A stretch of DNA of 64,000 nt from Massospora cicadina (lineage: Eukaryota; Entomophthoromycota; Entomophthoromycetes; Entomophthorales; Entomophthoraceae). Positions 46,204 through 57,607 of this stretch are shown here, one piece after another; position 1 is the stretch's first letter; each line of letters begins with the position of its first letter. The notes below the pieces were generated by a model that was not told the origin of the DNA, did no database searches, and saw nothing but the letters and a program-made list of their open reading frames with translations. Location of the stretch: assembly GCA_022478985.1 (NCBI GenBank), contig JAKSZP010007905.1, positions 1 to 64,000 of the forward strand, read 5' to 3'. A program made the position numbers and the translations under genes.

Positions 46204-47139
46204 TGTTATTATTTTAACCAGATGGATTCCTTTAATTGTTTATTGTATTTTTGATGAAATGGCTAATCCTAGAAGAATGGCTCATCAACTTATCTTGTGG
46301 CTTTTAATGAGATTGCTTGATAGTTGCTCCCCAATTATGATTGAGCCAAATAAGTATTCCACCGTTATTTAAAGTTAGGTTTGGTTGGGGCCAATCGATG
46401 GCCCCAAATTTGTATATGGATCACTGGTGATTAGTAGCTGAGGATGTTCCTACTTTTAATCTATGTATGCAAGTGGAAGCCAATTATTTCGAGTTTGAGA
46501 CGGCTGAGGTTTTTTCCAGATTCCATATAATAATCAAATATTGTCTGAGAAAAAGAGATTCTCCAAAAGATCAACTACAAAGAGTCAAAACAAGTTGTGA
46601 GCAAAAAGATATGATATCTAAGTTACCCAGCGACCAAAGATGTTTCTGGCGCATAATTACTAAGTTGAATCCAATTTGATATTAAATTTATAAATATATA
46701 TGTGTCTCACCAGTGACTGAAGGCTAAGGATGAGCTGAACTATTATTTGGACATTTGGAAGTGCAGGGCAAGAGGGTCAACATCAAGGAAGGGAGAAGAG
46801 CAGCATAAGAGAAAGTGTGGTTGTCTGGAAGAACCAGTGTTAAGCTAATAGGTTGGTGAGGGGCGCAATAACACATTAGTACATATAAATACCTGGTTCT
46901 TTCCTTTCAATAGATATCTCCCTTTTCCTATTCTCCCTTTTTTATTATTTTATGTCAATTCTTGCTGGTTAGGGTTTAGGCTGGGGGATCCCCAAATGGC
47001 ATGGGTGACATGCCAAGGGGTTAGCCAGCAATGCTAGCCCTGACACCTAAGGTGAAATGGCAAGGGCTGACCAGGCTTCATACTGTTTAGCCTGCCAACT
47101 AGAAGAGCCCACTGTCGCAGGAAAAGTGATTTTCTGACA
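46204..47139 (+). repeat. 3' LTR of element C
   Basis: Direct repeat of 45028-45966, preceded by the purine-rich AAGTGTGGGGAAA (46191-46203) as a likely polypurine tract. It differs from the 5' LTR by many substitutions, so C is not recent. Confidence 0.85.
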
Positions 47140-47140
47140 T

Positions 47141-48860
47141 ATGGGTATTATCAGCGAATCAGCCTTAACTTCAGCCAATTGGGGCTTAATCTTCGAGTTA
47201 TTTAAGAAAAACGCCACCTTTGAATGGACTGAACGTTGTCAAAACGTTTTTAATGTTTTACAGACTGCATTGGCTAGTGCGCCTGTTTTTCAATACCCTA
47301 CTTTTGAGAAGGAACTTATTGTTCAAATGAACGTTTCTCTTTCCGCCGTAGGGGCATTATTATCCTAGAAGAATGATGACAGTGTGGAGCACCCCATTTG
47401 TATATTGTAGTCGGAGCTTCAACTATCATGAAAGAGATAAAATTATGTTTGAGTAGAAGTGCCTAGCTGTGATCTATGTTATAAGAAGTTCCAAGTATAC
47501 CCTCATGGAGTAAAATTCAAGGTTGTGATGAATTACTAGTAATTGCATTGGTTACAGATTTTTTTGAGCCAGAAGGGCGCTTTGCTAGATGGGCCCTCAA
47601 GCTTCAGGCCTAAGATATAAAAATACTTCAGCATTCTGGCGCAAAGCACCAAAATGCTGACTTGCTTATTTTGGCTACTTAAAATTGCAGTAACGGCGGA
47701 TTTGGGAGCTTTACTGTATGAAAAAATGGTCAGTGGTAGATATGCAGATGATCCGCCGCAAGTTAATTGGGCACTAGATGGTATGATAGTCAGTAAAGTT
47801 TGGAAAAATGGGGAGTTTCACAAGCGGATCAGAAACAATATGCTAAGTTCTCCAAAACCCTCCGCTCAACCAGACATTATTCTGAGCATGCACAAGGCGT
47901 AGTCATGAAGGGTTACACAAGACATTGGAGCTCTTGTGACCTCTGTACTATTAGGAAAGCATGTACTTTGATTTGTTTGAGACGATTTCCTGCTGCCGCC
48001 AGTGCCAAGTAGAAATTCATTCAACCAGAAAACCTTTTATATTCTAATTAAACCTTATTTTTCCTGACACACGGTATCCATTTATGTCGTTGGGCCTTTG
48101 CTGACAGGAGCAAAAGGGTCTAAGTATATTCTGGTGTCAATTGACCACTTGAATAGGTGGTTTGAGGCACGGGCAATATGGGATCTGGGGGCGGTCACTG
48201 TGGCAAAGTTCGTAATGGAATGTTTGAATCAGCAACACAGATGTCCTAAGTTCATTCTTTTTGACAATGGAACTAAGTTTCACCTCCCACACTCTACTCA
48301 AGCTAAATGAAATGATGGCCATCCGTGGGGTTCTAACAACTCTTTATACCCCAAAATCTAATGGAATGGTTAGTTGGGTTAATGGGACCCTGGTGAATAA
48401 ACTACTTAAGTTGGTAATGGATAGACCTTTTGATTGGAGTGGTCTCCTTTCCACCGCCATCCTCGCCTATAATATTAGCTACTACTTGTCGATGGGAAAG
48501 AGACCTCTTCTGGTTGCAATATGTATAGCACCCCGCCCTTCTTGCACTCCTCTATGCCTGTGTAGAAGATTTAGGCGGAGTGGACCCACAAGGCTATATA
48601 ACGATTCTAAAAATCCTTAACCAAGCTGCAAACGGAAGCATACTCCTTTAGTTTGGCTAAGAAGATCAAGAACCAGGCTTCTGAAAAGGTATGGCTTAGC
48701 GGGATAGGGGAGTTCAAGGAAGGAGAGCCGGTCATATTCAATGATCAGCATTGGTTTGGGAGGAAACATAAACTAGTTAATAACTGGATTTGGCCTTTTG
48801 AGATAATAGAGAAAACTGGTGTGGATGCCTACAGTATCAAGGACCAATAAAGTGGGCAGA
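47141..48860 (+). pseudogene. Element B RNase H and integrase (broken)
   Basis: The frame carries FEWTERCQNVFNVLQTALAS, APVFQYPTFEKELIVQMNV and AVGALLS of RNase H, where the catalytic Asp of the usual TDAS is Asn (MNVS). The linker reads IAVTADLGALLYEKMVSGRY, as in element E. Integrase core: KYILVSIDHLNRWFEARA (near 48123-48170, first Asp kept), FILFDNGTKF (second Asp kept), and NGMVSWVNGTL, where the catalytic Glu is Ser. SGLLSTAILAYNIS and a C-terminal KVWLSGIGEFKEGEPV segment follow (48653-48850). Confidence 0.85.
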
Positions 48861-50221
48861 TTATCAACCAAGCGCATGCTAAGTTCCTTATGGCATATAA
48901 ACAATTATAGAGACTTATTTATAAATGTAGTAAAAATAAGATACAATTCTATGCATATGTCAGCGGTCAGTAACACGCATATATTAGGGATTGATGCAAA
49001 AGAATTTCAGTTAAGACGTCATTGATTCCCCTTACTTTCTCTGCTTTTTGTGGTGCATCTTGTGTTTTTCTCGGTGAGATCCATGTTTCTTCTTTTTCTG
49101 CTGCTTCATGGGTAGCTTAATTTCACTGGACCCTTCACAGCTTGGTGGTGGGGGAGGAAGATGCTGTGTCAAAGGGCAAAGTGGGTCAGTATCAGATCAG
49201 GGGATGCCACGCCAGCGAACAAAGCGGATGACGCAGTGACAGAACTAGGAGAGGATGAGGACTGGGTACCAATGGTAAGAGGCGAAGCAGTGACAGCTTG
49301 AACAGGCAATCAAAGTGAACATGCACTTGTCCCATAAAGAGCAAGGCCCTCAAAAGATCTGCTTATGGTCCCAGGATATTAAGGATTACACGTTTAAAAA
49401 GGACTGGTTTTTGAGGGGCTGGCAAATAAAGAGATGAGTTATGGCTCACAGAGAAAAGGTCGCATCCAGCGACAGGCAATCCATCAGAAAGTCCTCCATT
49501 CTGGGATAAGCATGCAGAAAAGGAGTGGCGCTGAAAATGCTGCTTGATGGGCCCACTCATGGGCCGCCCAGTGCCGTTCCATCTCCAATTCTAACTCTCC
49601 TACAGGAAGGGTTAAATCCATGTTCCCAAGGAGCGCCATTAATGGAGGTATTAGATTAGGTTGTTGGCATTAAGAGCTGCAAACGCTACGACAACCCAGA
49701 TCACATATGGTTCAGATGTTTGTTATGAAAATTCACCCCTAGTGACCAAAAGCGAGTTGGAGCGCGGAGGAAGGACCTGACCAGCTGGCTACCACCCATC
49801 ACACAAAGCACAACATCCACCGGACTGATAATTCTGTGGGGTAAGGCTCAACAAGAGGTGGAAGCACTAGATGGCTAAAGCCGTCTGCCAGGAGCTGGGC
49901 CACTTTATTGAATAAAGGGCCTCTGTTCCACTAACCACACCAGCTTAACTGAGCCACTAAATCACCGTAGAGAGCGTGCAAGAAAGCCATATGGCTAATG
50001 AATTCATGAAGGAGCTCCTTCTGGGCCAAGAGGGTCATGATGTCTACCTTGGCACTCTCTCATATCTTGGGTAAATGGGGAACTGGAAAAGTGAAATTGA
50101 CCCTGGGTCGCCTATATCTGCGCTGAACCATAACCAAAGATAATATTCAGGGGCTCAGGGTCTTGGGGGTTGTTACGCTTCTGAGTACAACAAGATGATG
50201 TTTAAAGAAAGAATTTTGTGG
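48861..50221 (+). other. 3' internal region of element B without recognised genes
   Basis: About 1.35 kb lies between integrase and the polypurine tract. It has no ORF with recognised motifs. It could be the decayed integrase tail, an extra ORF or untranslated sequence. Element A has a similar gene-poor stretch in the same place. Confidence 0.4.
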
Positions 50222-50276
50222 CTTATCGTCCAGTCAAGGGGGTATTATCAAGATTTTTCTATGACTGGATGATAAG
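50222..50276 (+). promoter_or_regulatory. Hairpin holding the polypurine tract and LTR start of element B
   Basis: CTTATCGTCCAGTCA (50222-50236) pairs with TGACTGGATGATAAG (50262-50276): 14 Watson-Crick pairs and one G-T. Two outer G-C pairs extend it. The 25-base loop holds the polypurine tract AGGGGGTAT and the first bases of the LTR (start at 50246). Element E has the same structure (59415-59470) with a compensatory pair change. It could act in priming or integration-end definition. Function is inference. Confidence 0.6.
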
Positions 50277-50793
50277 CCTAAATAATTACTGTTGTATCAT
50301 TGGTTATTCAGTGATATTGGACCTGAGTAACTTTTATTAATTGATTCAAGATGAGTTGACACTGAATGAGTCAACCTCAGCAAATAGAGTAAATTTTTAC
50401 AGATCCTTAATGACGAGGTGAAACCCCTAAAATTGTAGTAAATTGGGATTAACTTATACTAAAGGGTCAAAATCAACTAGAAACAACAAAGGTATGAGCG
50501 GTACATGAAGTGAAGAAAGGGGGTCAGTTGATTAGAAGAAAGAGAGTGGATACTAGGGAAATGAGAGTCAGCATTAGAAGGCTGCTCATTATATATTACA
50601 GTTAATAAAGTGCTTTTACTAAAGCAAATGCTTCATGTTCTTATTACATTTACCAAGTTTATTTTTTATAGTACTAGATGGTTATTAGGTTTATTTTGTG
50701 ACAGACAATCTTCGTATTGTCCATATATTGCTCATTGGGCTTAAACCTGTGCAAATTATGGTGGTTATTCACTATATCGATGATCTTACAACA
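50246..50793 (+). repeat. 3' LTR of element B
   Basis: It starts TATCAAGATTTTTC and ends TTACAACA. It matches 41265-41781 along its length, with indels. Confidence 0.85.
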
Positions 50794-50798
50794 AACCT

Positions 50799-51090
50799 AT
50801 TACTAGGTTATTTCCTACTTTAAGAAAGAGTCAGAGGGAGAAAATACCTAACATTCCATAATAACTTTAAAGAATTGAAGGACAAGTATTAATATAGCGC
50901 TGGACCTAGTATTCAACTTTGCTTAGAGAAATAGACTAGAGTAATTGACTAATACTATTAATTCCCTATGTAATTAATCATCAACAATTCTTAAAACTCA
51001 CAATTCAGAAAGTTGTTCAGTTAATAGAAGAGCTGAAGCAAGACACAATCCTGCAAGATTAAAGAGTACACAGTTCTTTAAAAGTTAACT
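50799..51090 (+). repeat. 5' LTR of element A, right piece
   Basis: It continues the A LTR beyond B and matches 58435-58721: GAAGGACAAG, GCGCTGGACCTA or GCGTTGGACCTA, AATCAGAAA-type and AAAGAGTACACAG blocks. It ends GTTAACT (GTTAACA in the 3' LTR). Confidence 0.85.
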
Positions 51091-51092
51091 TT

Positions 51093-51108
51093 TGGTGCTC
51101 ACTACAGT
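51093..51108 (+). promoter_or_regulatory. Primer-binding site of element A
   Basis: TGGTGCTCACTACAGT lies two bases after the LTR end. Its first 15 bases are identical to element B's primer site. Confidence 0.75.
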
Positions 51109-52340
51109 AGGTAGTTGAGTTTTTAGCCAAGTATAATAGAAGACCATATAAACAATATCCTACAATAACAGACTAGAGAAGCTTGAGACGTAACTAGAAA
51201 CCATTAGTAAGGATGTGCTAGAATTGGCGTCACAGACCATTTCACTACATAAAGGAATGGGTGACAAAAGCCAAGAAATAGGTTGAGCAATTCAATAAAG
51301 TGAAAAACAGCCTCTATAGAAAGGACACCATCTTGAAAAGAAAGGAGAATGAATTAATTAAGGAAGTAACATTTCCAAGTACAGAGCGAGAATTGGATAG
51401 AGAACGCTTATGCTGGATTCACAGAGATATGGCGCGCAAGTTAAAATGCATAGAGTAGCTATATAATCACGAGTATATTGCACTCAGATGAAGGCAAATG
51501 AAGCCAACTAAAAAAGCATGAAACTCCAGTCAGGAAGATACCACTACCCAAAAATATACAATAATTATACACAGCAATTTAGGAGATGACTACTGAAGTT
51601 ACTCCTATTGTTAATCGAGTTGTTGAGAAGAAATACCCCGCTAGTGGTGCAACAAAGAATGTTAGAATAAGCCAAAATTACCACATTTCACCAGGATAAA
51701 GCACCAGCGTTTTCCCACCAATTTTAAGGTTACATTGTTTGAATATGGCAATAGATAAAGGAAGTTACTTTGATGAACTGCCTAGAAACTGATTGTCAGA
51801 ATCTGGTGTTACTCATCTTAATGGGGACAATTGGACGTACAAGGAAGACATAAAGCAAGTATGACAGAGTTCTGTAGCCCTACACGGATTTCCAACTGTA
51901 AAAAGAAGTTTATGGTCACTCAATTTCAAAAAGATGAGACTCTAGAAGCTTTTGATGACTGGTTTTACCAGAAGTCGCAGATTTTACCTGGTCTGAGAAA
52001 ATTTTTATTTTTGATGCATGAATCAAATGCAAGAAGTGCTTTGGCCTACTAAGTATTGCATCATACTATGGCTTCTGCGCTGTTAATTGAGATTTCTATA
52101 TCACAGATGGTGGATCATCTATAGATATTAGAAGCAACCTTCAAAGCACATAATCAAACTTTCAAAGGACATTCCTGTTAAAATCAGAATACAGTAAATT
52201 TAGCCAAGACCAGTGAAGAACAACAGAATTGAGTTATAATGGGAAAAAGCTTAAAGGAAAAAATGAGCGTACAAGTTTAGATCAACTGCACTTTTTTCAG
52301 AAAACCTTGACATCTCACCGCTCACTGTTGTAGCAAGAAG
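51109..52340 (+). pseudogene. Element A gag (broken)
   Basis: An open stretch at 51831-52052 reads FMVTQFQKDETLEAFDDWFYQKSQ in gag position. A zinc knuckle at 52287-52328 reads CTFF, RKP-stop, HLTAHC: the CX2CX4HX4C spacing is kept, but the second Cys is Phe and one stop falls inside. A Lys-rich tail follows. No clear protease motif was found between here and RT. Confidence 0.6.
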
Positions 52341-53929
52341 CCTAAAGATCAAATTACTTTAGTTCACGATAAAGTTAAAGGAAACAAAACTAAAGTCAGG
52401 AAAAGTACCAGCATTATAGATAAGGAACAATCTAGCACTACAGTGAAACATGTTCTTAATAATTTGACTGATGACTTGAATATTTCTGTTATTTGTAGAT
52501 GAAGAACCATCTGATATGCTCTAGCAGGTGGTTAATGTAGTTGCAAACACCATTACCTGAGCAAAGGTAAAGGAGATAAATCCCTTAAATTGTGAAGGAA
52601 TATGCTTTTCCGTAAGCTCATCAGCTAGCAGAAAAATCAGATTCACTGAAAGCATAAAGATCTTGCTCAATTTGAGAATTGATAAGGTTAATGTATCTCT
52701 CCTTATTATTGTGAATAAGGAATCATATGAAATTTGCAAAATTAATTCATACTCTCTATTTGTATTTAATGCCGCTATTATCTCAGTAAACACTTTTTTA
52801 CAATATACTGAGTGTAAATATTTGTATATTATAGTCAACTGAGTAAGATTATGGGCAATAATCAACAGAGAGCGCCCATCAATAATGTTTTGATTAAATT
52901 GGTAAAATGAATGAAAATCTCACCAAATTTAAGGCACTGAAAAGTTCTAAAACCACTGAAACAGATATCACAATATCCTATGGAGCCTACAGTACACTAC
53001 CACTTTGGTCTAGATCATTTGTGGGATCAGCTCCCACCATAATTTGGTTAATTAAAATCATAACATACTCCACAGGGCGTAATTTCTGAGAAAGTATGGT
53101 GTGAAATGTGATTTTGAGGAGAATACCTCAACTATAATGAGGAAAACCCTGCCTGTGGTATAGAAGAAAGAAGGAACACCGCTGATAAGAACAATTTTGT
53201 AAATTTATTTAAAATGATGGCATCATTGCCATCCAATAAAAGTTGTATAGATCAAAATTTAAGGGAAATGGTGAAAGAGATCATGGAAAATCGTGGGATA
53301 CCTTTGAGGGGGAAAACAATGAACACCATTCCTTTAAGAATGTAAATCATAGTCAACACAATATAAACGTTAGAAATCCATGAGCATTTATATGGAGATG
53401 TCGTCGCCATGAAATAAATTGAGGATAGAGCCATGGATAGTACAGTGATTATCATGCCAGGCCACAGGGAGATAAGTGAGTTACTGGATAATCTAGAGGA
53501 AAAATTGATGAAAATAGTGAAAAATCGCAAATTGCGCTTCTGAATATAATCCCTATGGCAGAATTAAGGGATTTCAATGACTTCAGAATGTTAACCAAGA
53601 TGGGTAGTTGGCGGATGCTGCTGAAAGTGTCCTATGTTCTGGTTAATCATGAGCAACTAGGTAATTTTTACCAGGGCAACAGCAAGAATATGTGCTATTA
53701 ATATTATTAAATACCTGGTGATATTTTCCTAAAATGATCATGACCTCAGATTCACTAAAAATTTGATCCATAAGGTCAACACCGGGGAATATAAACCAAT
53801 AAGAATGTGCCCTGTCTGCCAGTCTAGGGCTGCTGAAGCATTAGCCAGTAAAGAGAGTAACAAGTTGGTTTGAGCATGGGTTTCTCGCTCCATCATTGAG
53901 TCAATAAGAGAGTCTGATTCTGATTGTAA

Positions 53930-55960
53930 AGAAAAAAATACAGAACAAATTGTGTAATGATTGATTACCACAATTTGAATAAAATCACAAAAAAGTATTC
54001 CTATCCACTGCTAAGGACCAATGAAATTCTCAATCGCCTTGTGGAAGACAAATATTTTTTGGTGTTGCTTTGATTTTTGGATAATGGCATATAGATTTGC
54101 CTAAGGAAGATTCATAGAAATGTACGATAATCACTGCACAAGGATAATACCTGATGAACAGAATGCCTCAGGGATTGTGGAATGTGCTGGTGACATTCCA
54201 GAGAGCATTGGATATTATCCTAAGTGATTATAAGTTTTTTTGCTTTTTGTATACCATATGATATCAATTTATTCAACAGGACTTTTACCAATCATCTGGA
54301 GCACTTGGAAGAAGAAAAAGCGACTAGCAGCTTTGAACACAAAGATAAAGCCAAGAAATTGTTATTTTTTTAAAAAGAGTTTGAATATTTGGGGTTTGTA
54401 ATAAACTCCAGACTGCAACCACAACTCCAGAAGATTACAGCTATTGAGTGGATGTTAATCCTGAAGAGCATTCAGGTTACAAGTATTTCTTTAGGATGTT
54501 AACTACTATTGCCAAGTCATTAAGAATTTCTCCAGATATTCTGAATTATTAATATACCTACTAAAGATCTTAAATGTATTAGTATGGAATGAGGAGGCCC
54601 TAGAATTGTTTAAGGAGGTATTCCATTTTTGATGACTAGTCCTGTGTTAAGATAACCAAATTTTAATCAGGAATTTTTCAAGACTGATGCCTCATTAAAG
54701 CCTATCAGTGCCATTTTAAGTCAAGTAGACAATGATGGGGATTAATATTCTGTGGCATATGCAAGCAGAACACTGATATTAGTGGATAGAAACTACATTG
54801 TGGCAGAGCATGCGTGCCTTGCAATGATCTACACCTGAAAAAATTTTTAGTAAATATTCACGGTACACATTTCAAAGTTTTGACCAATCACTCATTTCTA
54901 CGCTGGGTAAACAACCTGAAGGAACCAGGGGAGCGACTGGCCCAAGGGGCTTTAAAACTATAAGCCATCAATTTTGAGATAATACCAAGCAGGAGCACCA
55001 TTTCAAATTTCTGAAAGATTAATGAGATTGTCTAACTTTCAAGTTGTCTTTTGCAAGTGGATGAGTTATTTCAGATGATGATTGAAGGTATCAGGAATGA
55101 ATCCTGAGAAATACAAGGTGCACTAAATAAAGCTATGGAAAACACTAAGTTTAAAGATAAACAGTTATACAAAGAAATGATGGAAATTTGTTTAATTTCA
55201 TAAATGTCAGAACAAGCCAGAAATCATTTTAGCCACACACAAAGTCGTAAGCCATGGTGGCCTAAGTAAAACCATAGACCATATATGTCAGTATCATTAC
55301 TAGAATATTTTAACTTTGATGTCGCAGATTATCTGCCCTGTTGAGCGGAATGCCAACTCCACAAGCCACACAATAATGTGAAGGGATACCAGCTAGTACT
55401 CCCTGTGTTCGTTTGGCATACAATATTAATAGACGTGATGGGACCCTTGGGTTTCAGTACTGGGGGATTAAAGTACATCATAAAGAAAATAGACCATCTG
55501 AATAAGTTTGTAGAAACAAAGGCCTTGAGCAAAGTGGATGCTACAAGCATGGCGAGATTCATACTGGACCAATTGGTGTACTGGCATGGATGTCCGAAAG
55601 TTTTATTAAGAAAAATAGAGCCAAGTTTACACCCTATGTGATCCCAAAAGTTAATGAACTGATGATATATCTGAGAAGTGGTGTCCATTCCATATTGGCC
55701 AGAATCAGATGGGGTGGTAGAGAGAGTCAATAAAGCTCTATCTGTGATGCTAAGGAAATAAGTAGAGGGGAAAATTTCCCATGGGATCATATCTAATTCA
55801 ATTACATTTGCATATAGTATTAGTTATCAAATGGCGACAATTAAAACCCCATTTCACTATTATATGGACAAAGAGTCTCATTACCACCAGTTTTTAAATT
55901 CAGCAGTAGAGCCAGCAATAAGGATATCTGCAGAGCATACCTTATCTGATTGACTAAGTA
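53930..55960 (+). pseudogene. Element A RT, RNase H and integrase (broken)
   Basis: RT shows CVIDYHNLNKITKKYSYPLL (53955-54010), NHLEHLEEEKATSS and FEYLGFVINS (54380-54410). The catalytic YxDD box is not preserved. RNase H is well kept in sequence (54680-54990): FKTDASLKPISAILSQVDND, SVAYASRTLILVDRNY, VAEHACLAMIYT, HFKVLTNHSFLRWVNNL and EPGERLAQGALKL. Integrase covers 55200-55960, with IDVMGPLGFSTGGLKYIIKK and IDHLNKFVETKALSKVDA (first Asp kept). Stops and frameshifts are throughout. Confidence 0.8.
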
Positions 55961-57596
55961 CTATGATTATACTGCAATTACAGGCATTTAATACCACATT
56001 TAAGAAATGAATTAAAGCGAAGATGACATATAACAAGTACCGGCCAACGCTACATGAGTACCATGTGGGGATAGGTTAGTCTAATGCGATACCTATGGTT
56101 ATAAAGAAGAATCAAGCTGGAAGCCTTGTGTTCAGGTCTGTTTAAGAGTTATGCTGAGTAATTGACAGATGCCTATATGACAAAGAACATTGTAGATGTT
56201 TGTATAGTGAACCAGGTCTATACCAAATATCTAAAGTATTGGTCTAGGGGAATAATAGTAGTAATGTGCCTGTGGGACCACTGAACCTACTAACAATAGG
56301 GTAAGTTCTGGTGTTGTTAAGTCTTAAAAAGAGACCTATGAACCCTGATAACTGGTTGAGAATAAAAATCGAACCTTTGAACTGTAACAATCCACTTTTG
56401 GAATCAGTGCATTTTGGCGCAGATTTTTATTTTCTAAACACATAGCCAAATTCTTTAAAAGATGTTGTTTTTGGTTGGGTTTAAGAGAGACCTCATAACG
56501 ACAATCTTAAAGGGTGAGCCTGTGAAACTCCGAAATTTGTTCAGAAGTTTTGCTCCAAAGTTCACCCCAAGTTTGAGGTACTTCTATGTCTCTAAGACCA
56601 CCCTTACCTTCTTATATGGTGGATTGTGGCGCCTAAATGTCAGAACTTGCTTAAAATGCGGCGTTGATTATGTAATAATAGATAGAATAAAATTAATTTT
56701 GTGGTTAGCTACCTTAATTACCTATTTTATATTCTTCCATATACTGAGTTTCCCTAGTTTAGAAGTTTAGTGGTTCAACCTTATGCTGGATATTTTCTTG
56801 GCATCAAAGAGAATATTAAACTAAAGGCAAGATTATGATCATGAGCTGGGAGTTTCCTGACATTTCTTGAACCAGAGTAGAGGGGAAGAAAAGAATAAAT
56901 TACTGAACCTACTTTTGGTATTTACCATCTCAAAAAAGAATAATATCATTAGAAAAAATACATAAAAAATATAAGATAATTTAGGCATAGAGAAAAAATA
57001 TATAAAAAGATGAAAATGCAAAAAATATTAAAATGAATTTTTCAATCAAAATAATCTGGTGATGTTCCCTTATATTATTGGTAGAATCAGCCCAGGTTAA
57101 GACTGAATCTGCCGTGAGTAGTCCCAAGAGCTATACTAAATGAGCATGTTGGTAGAACCAGGATGTGTTGAGACTTTATCCGCCAGTATGAGGCCCCAGG
57201 AAATGAGTTCAAGATTATCTTCTTTTATCTAAATGGAGAGCTCAGCTTGGGGGAGTACAGGGACAAAGAATTGGAGAAGCCACCTGAGAAGATCTTTTAT
57301 ATAACAGAGTGTCATATAAACGTGACCTGGGGAAAACAGGAATTCTAGACCTATTATCAACCAACACTCAAAATAGATTGGTGCAGCATGAGGTATTGGT
57401 AACTGCACTATGCAGAGGTGCAGCGAGAAGGACATGAAATGGAAATACATTAGAAAGAGGATTACCCAGAGATGCCTTGAACAAGGAAAAGGAGATGAAC
57501 TAGGAGAAATCAAAATTTAAACCATGCTGGCGGACTCAGGCTGGGATCCAAGCGGTGTATGCCTCTAGAAAATCTTCATCACTGGACAACCTGGTC
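55961..57596 (+). other. 3' internal region of element A
   Basis: Integrase-tail-like readings fade near 56150. A 102-codon ORF at 56462-56770 (VGFKRDLITTILKGEPVKL) has no recognised motif. The rest is AT-rich. It matches nothing else in the window by eye. Confidence 0.4.
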
Positions 57597-57607
57597 AAGC
57601 AGGGAGA
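57597..57607 (+). promoter_or_regulatory. Polypurine tract of element A
   Basis: AAGCAGGGAGA lies directly before the LTR start TGTGTTGGAATC. Confidence 0.55.

Larger units (their letters stand above)
45028..47139 (+). mobile_element. Element C: short non-autonomous LTR retrotransposon
   Basis: Two LTRs of about 938 bp (45028-45966 and 46204-47139) flank only 237 bp that hold a primer site and a purine tract, and no gene. It lies between the RT and RNase H of element B. Flanking bases ATGGTTAT (45020-45027) and ATGGGTAT (47141-47148) match 7 of 8, one base off the right LTR end, so a duplication is likely but its exact length is not clear. The internal region is TRIM-sized, but the LTRs are longer than usual for TRIMs. 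Confidence 0.85.
41265..50793 (+). mobile_element. Element B: Ty3/gypsy element inside element A's LTR
   Basis: Its LTRs are 41265-41781 (517 bp) and 50246-50793 (548 bp). The TSD is GACCT/AACCT at 41260-41264 and 50794-50798. The uninterrupted 3' LTR of A reads CTAAACCTAATATTAG across this site, confirming a clean insertion. Internal order: primer site, gag with knuckle, protease, RT, [element C], RNase H, integrase, 3' region, polypurine tract. It is the same family as element E. Confidence 0.9.
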
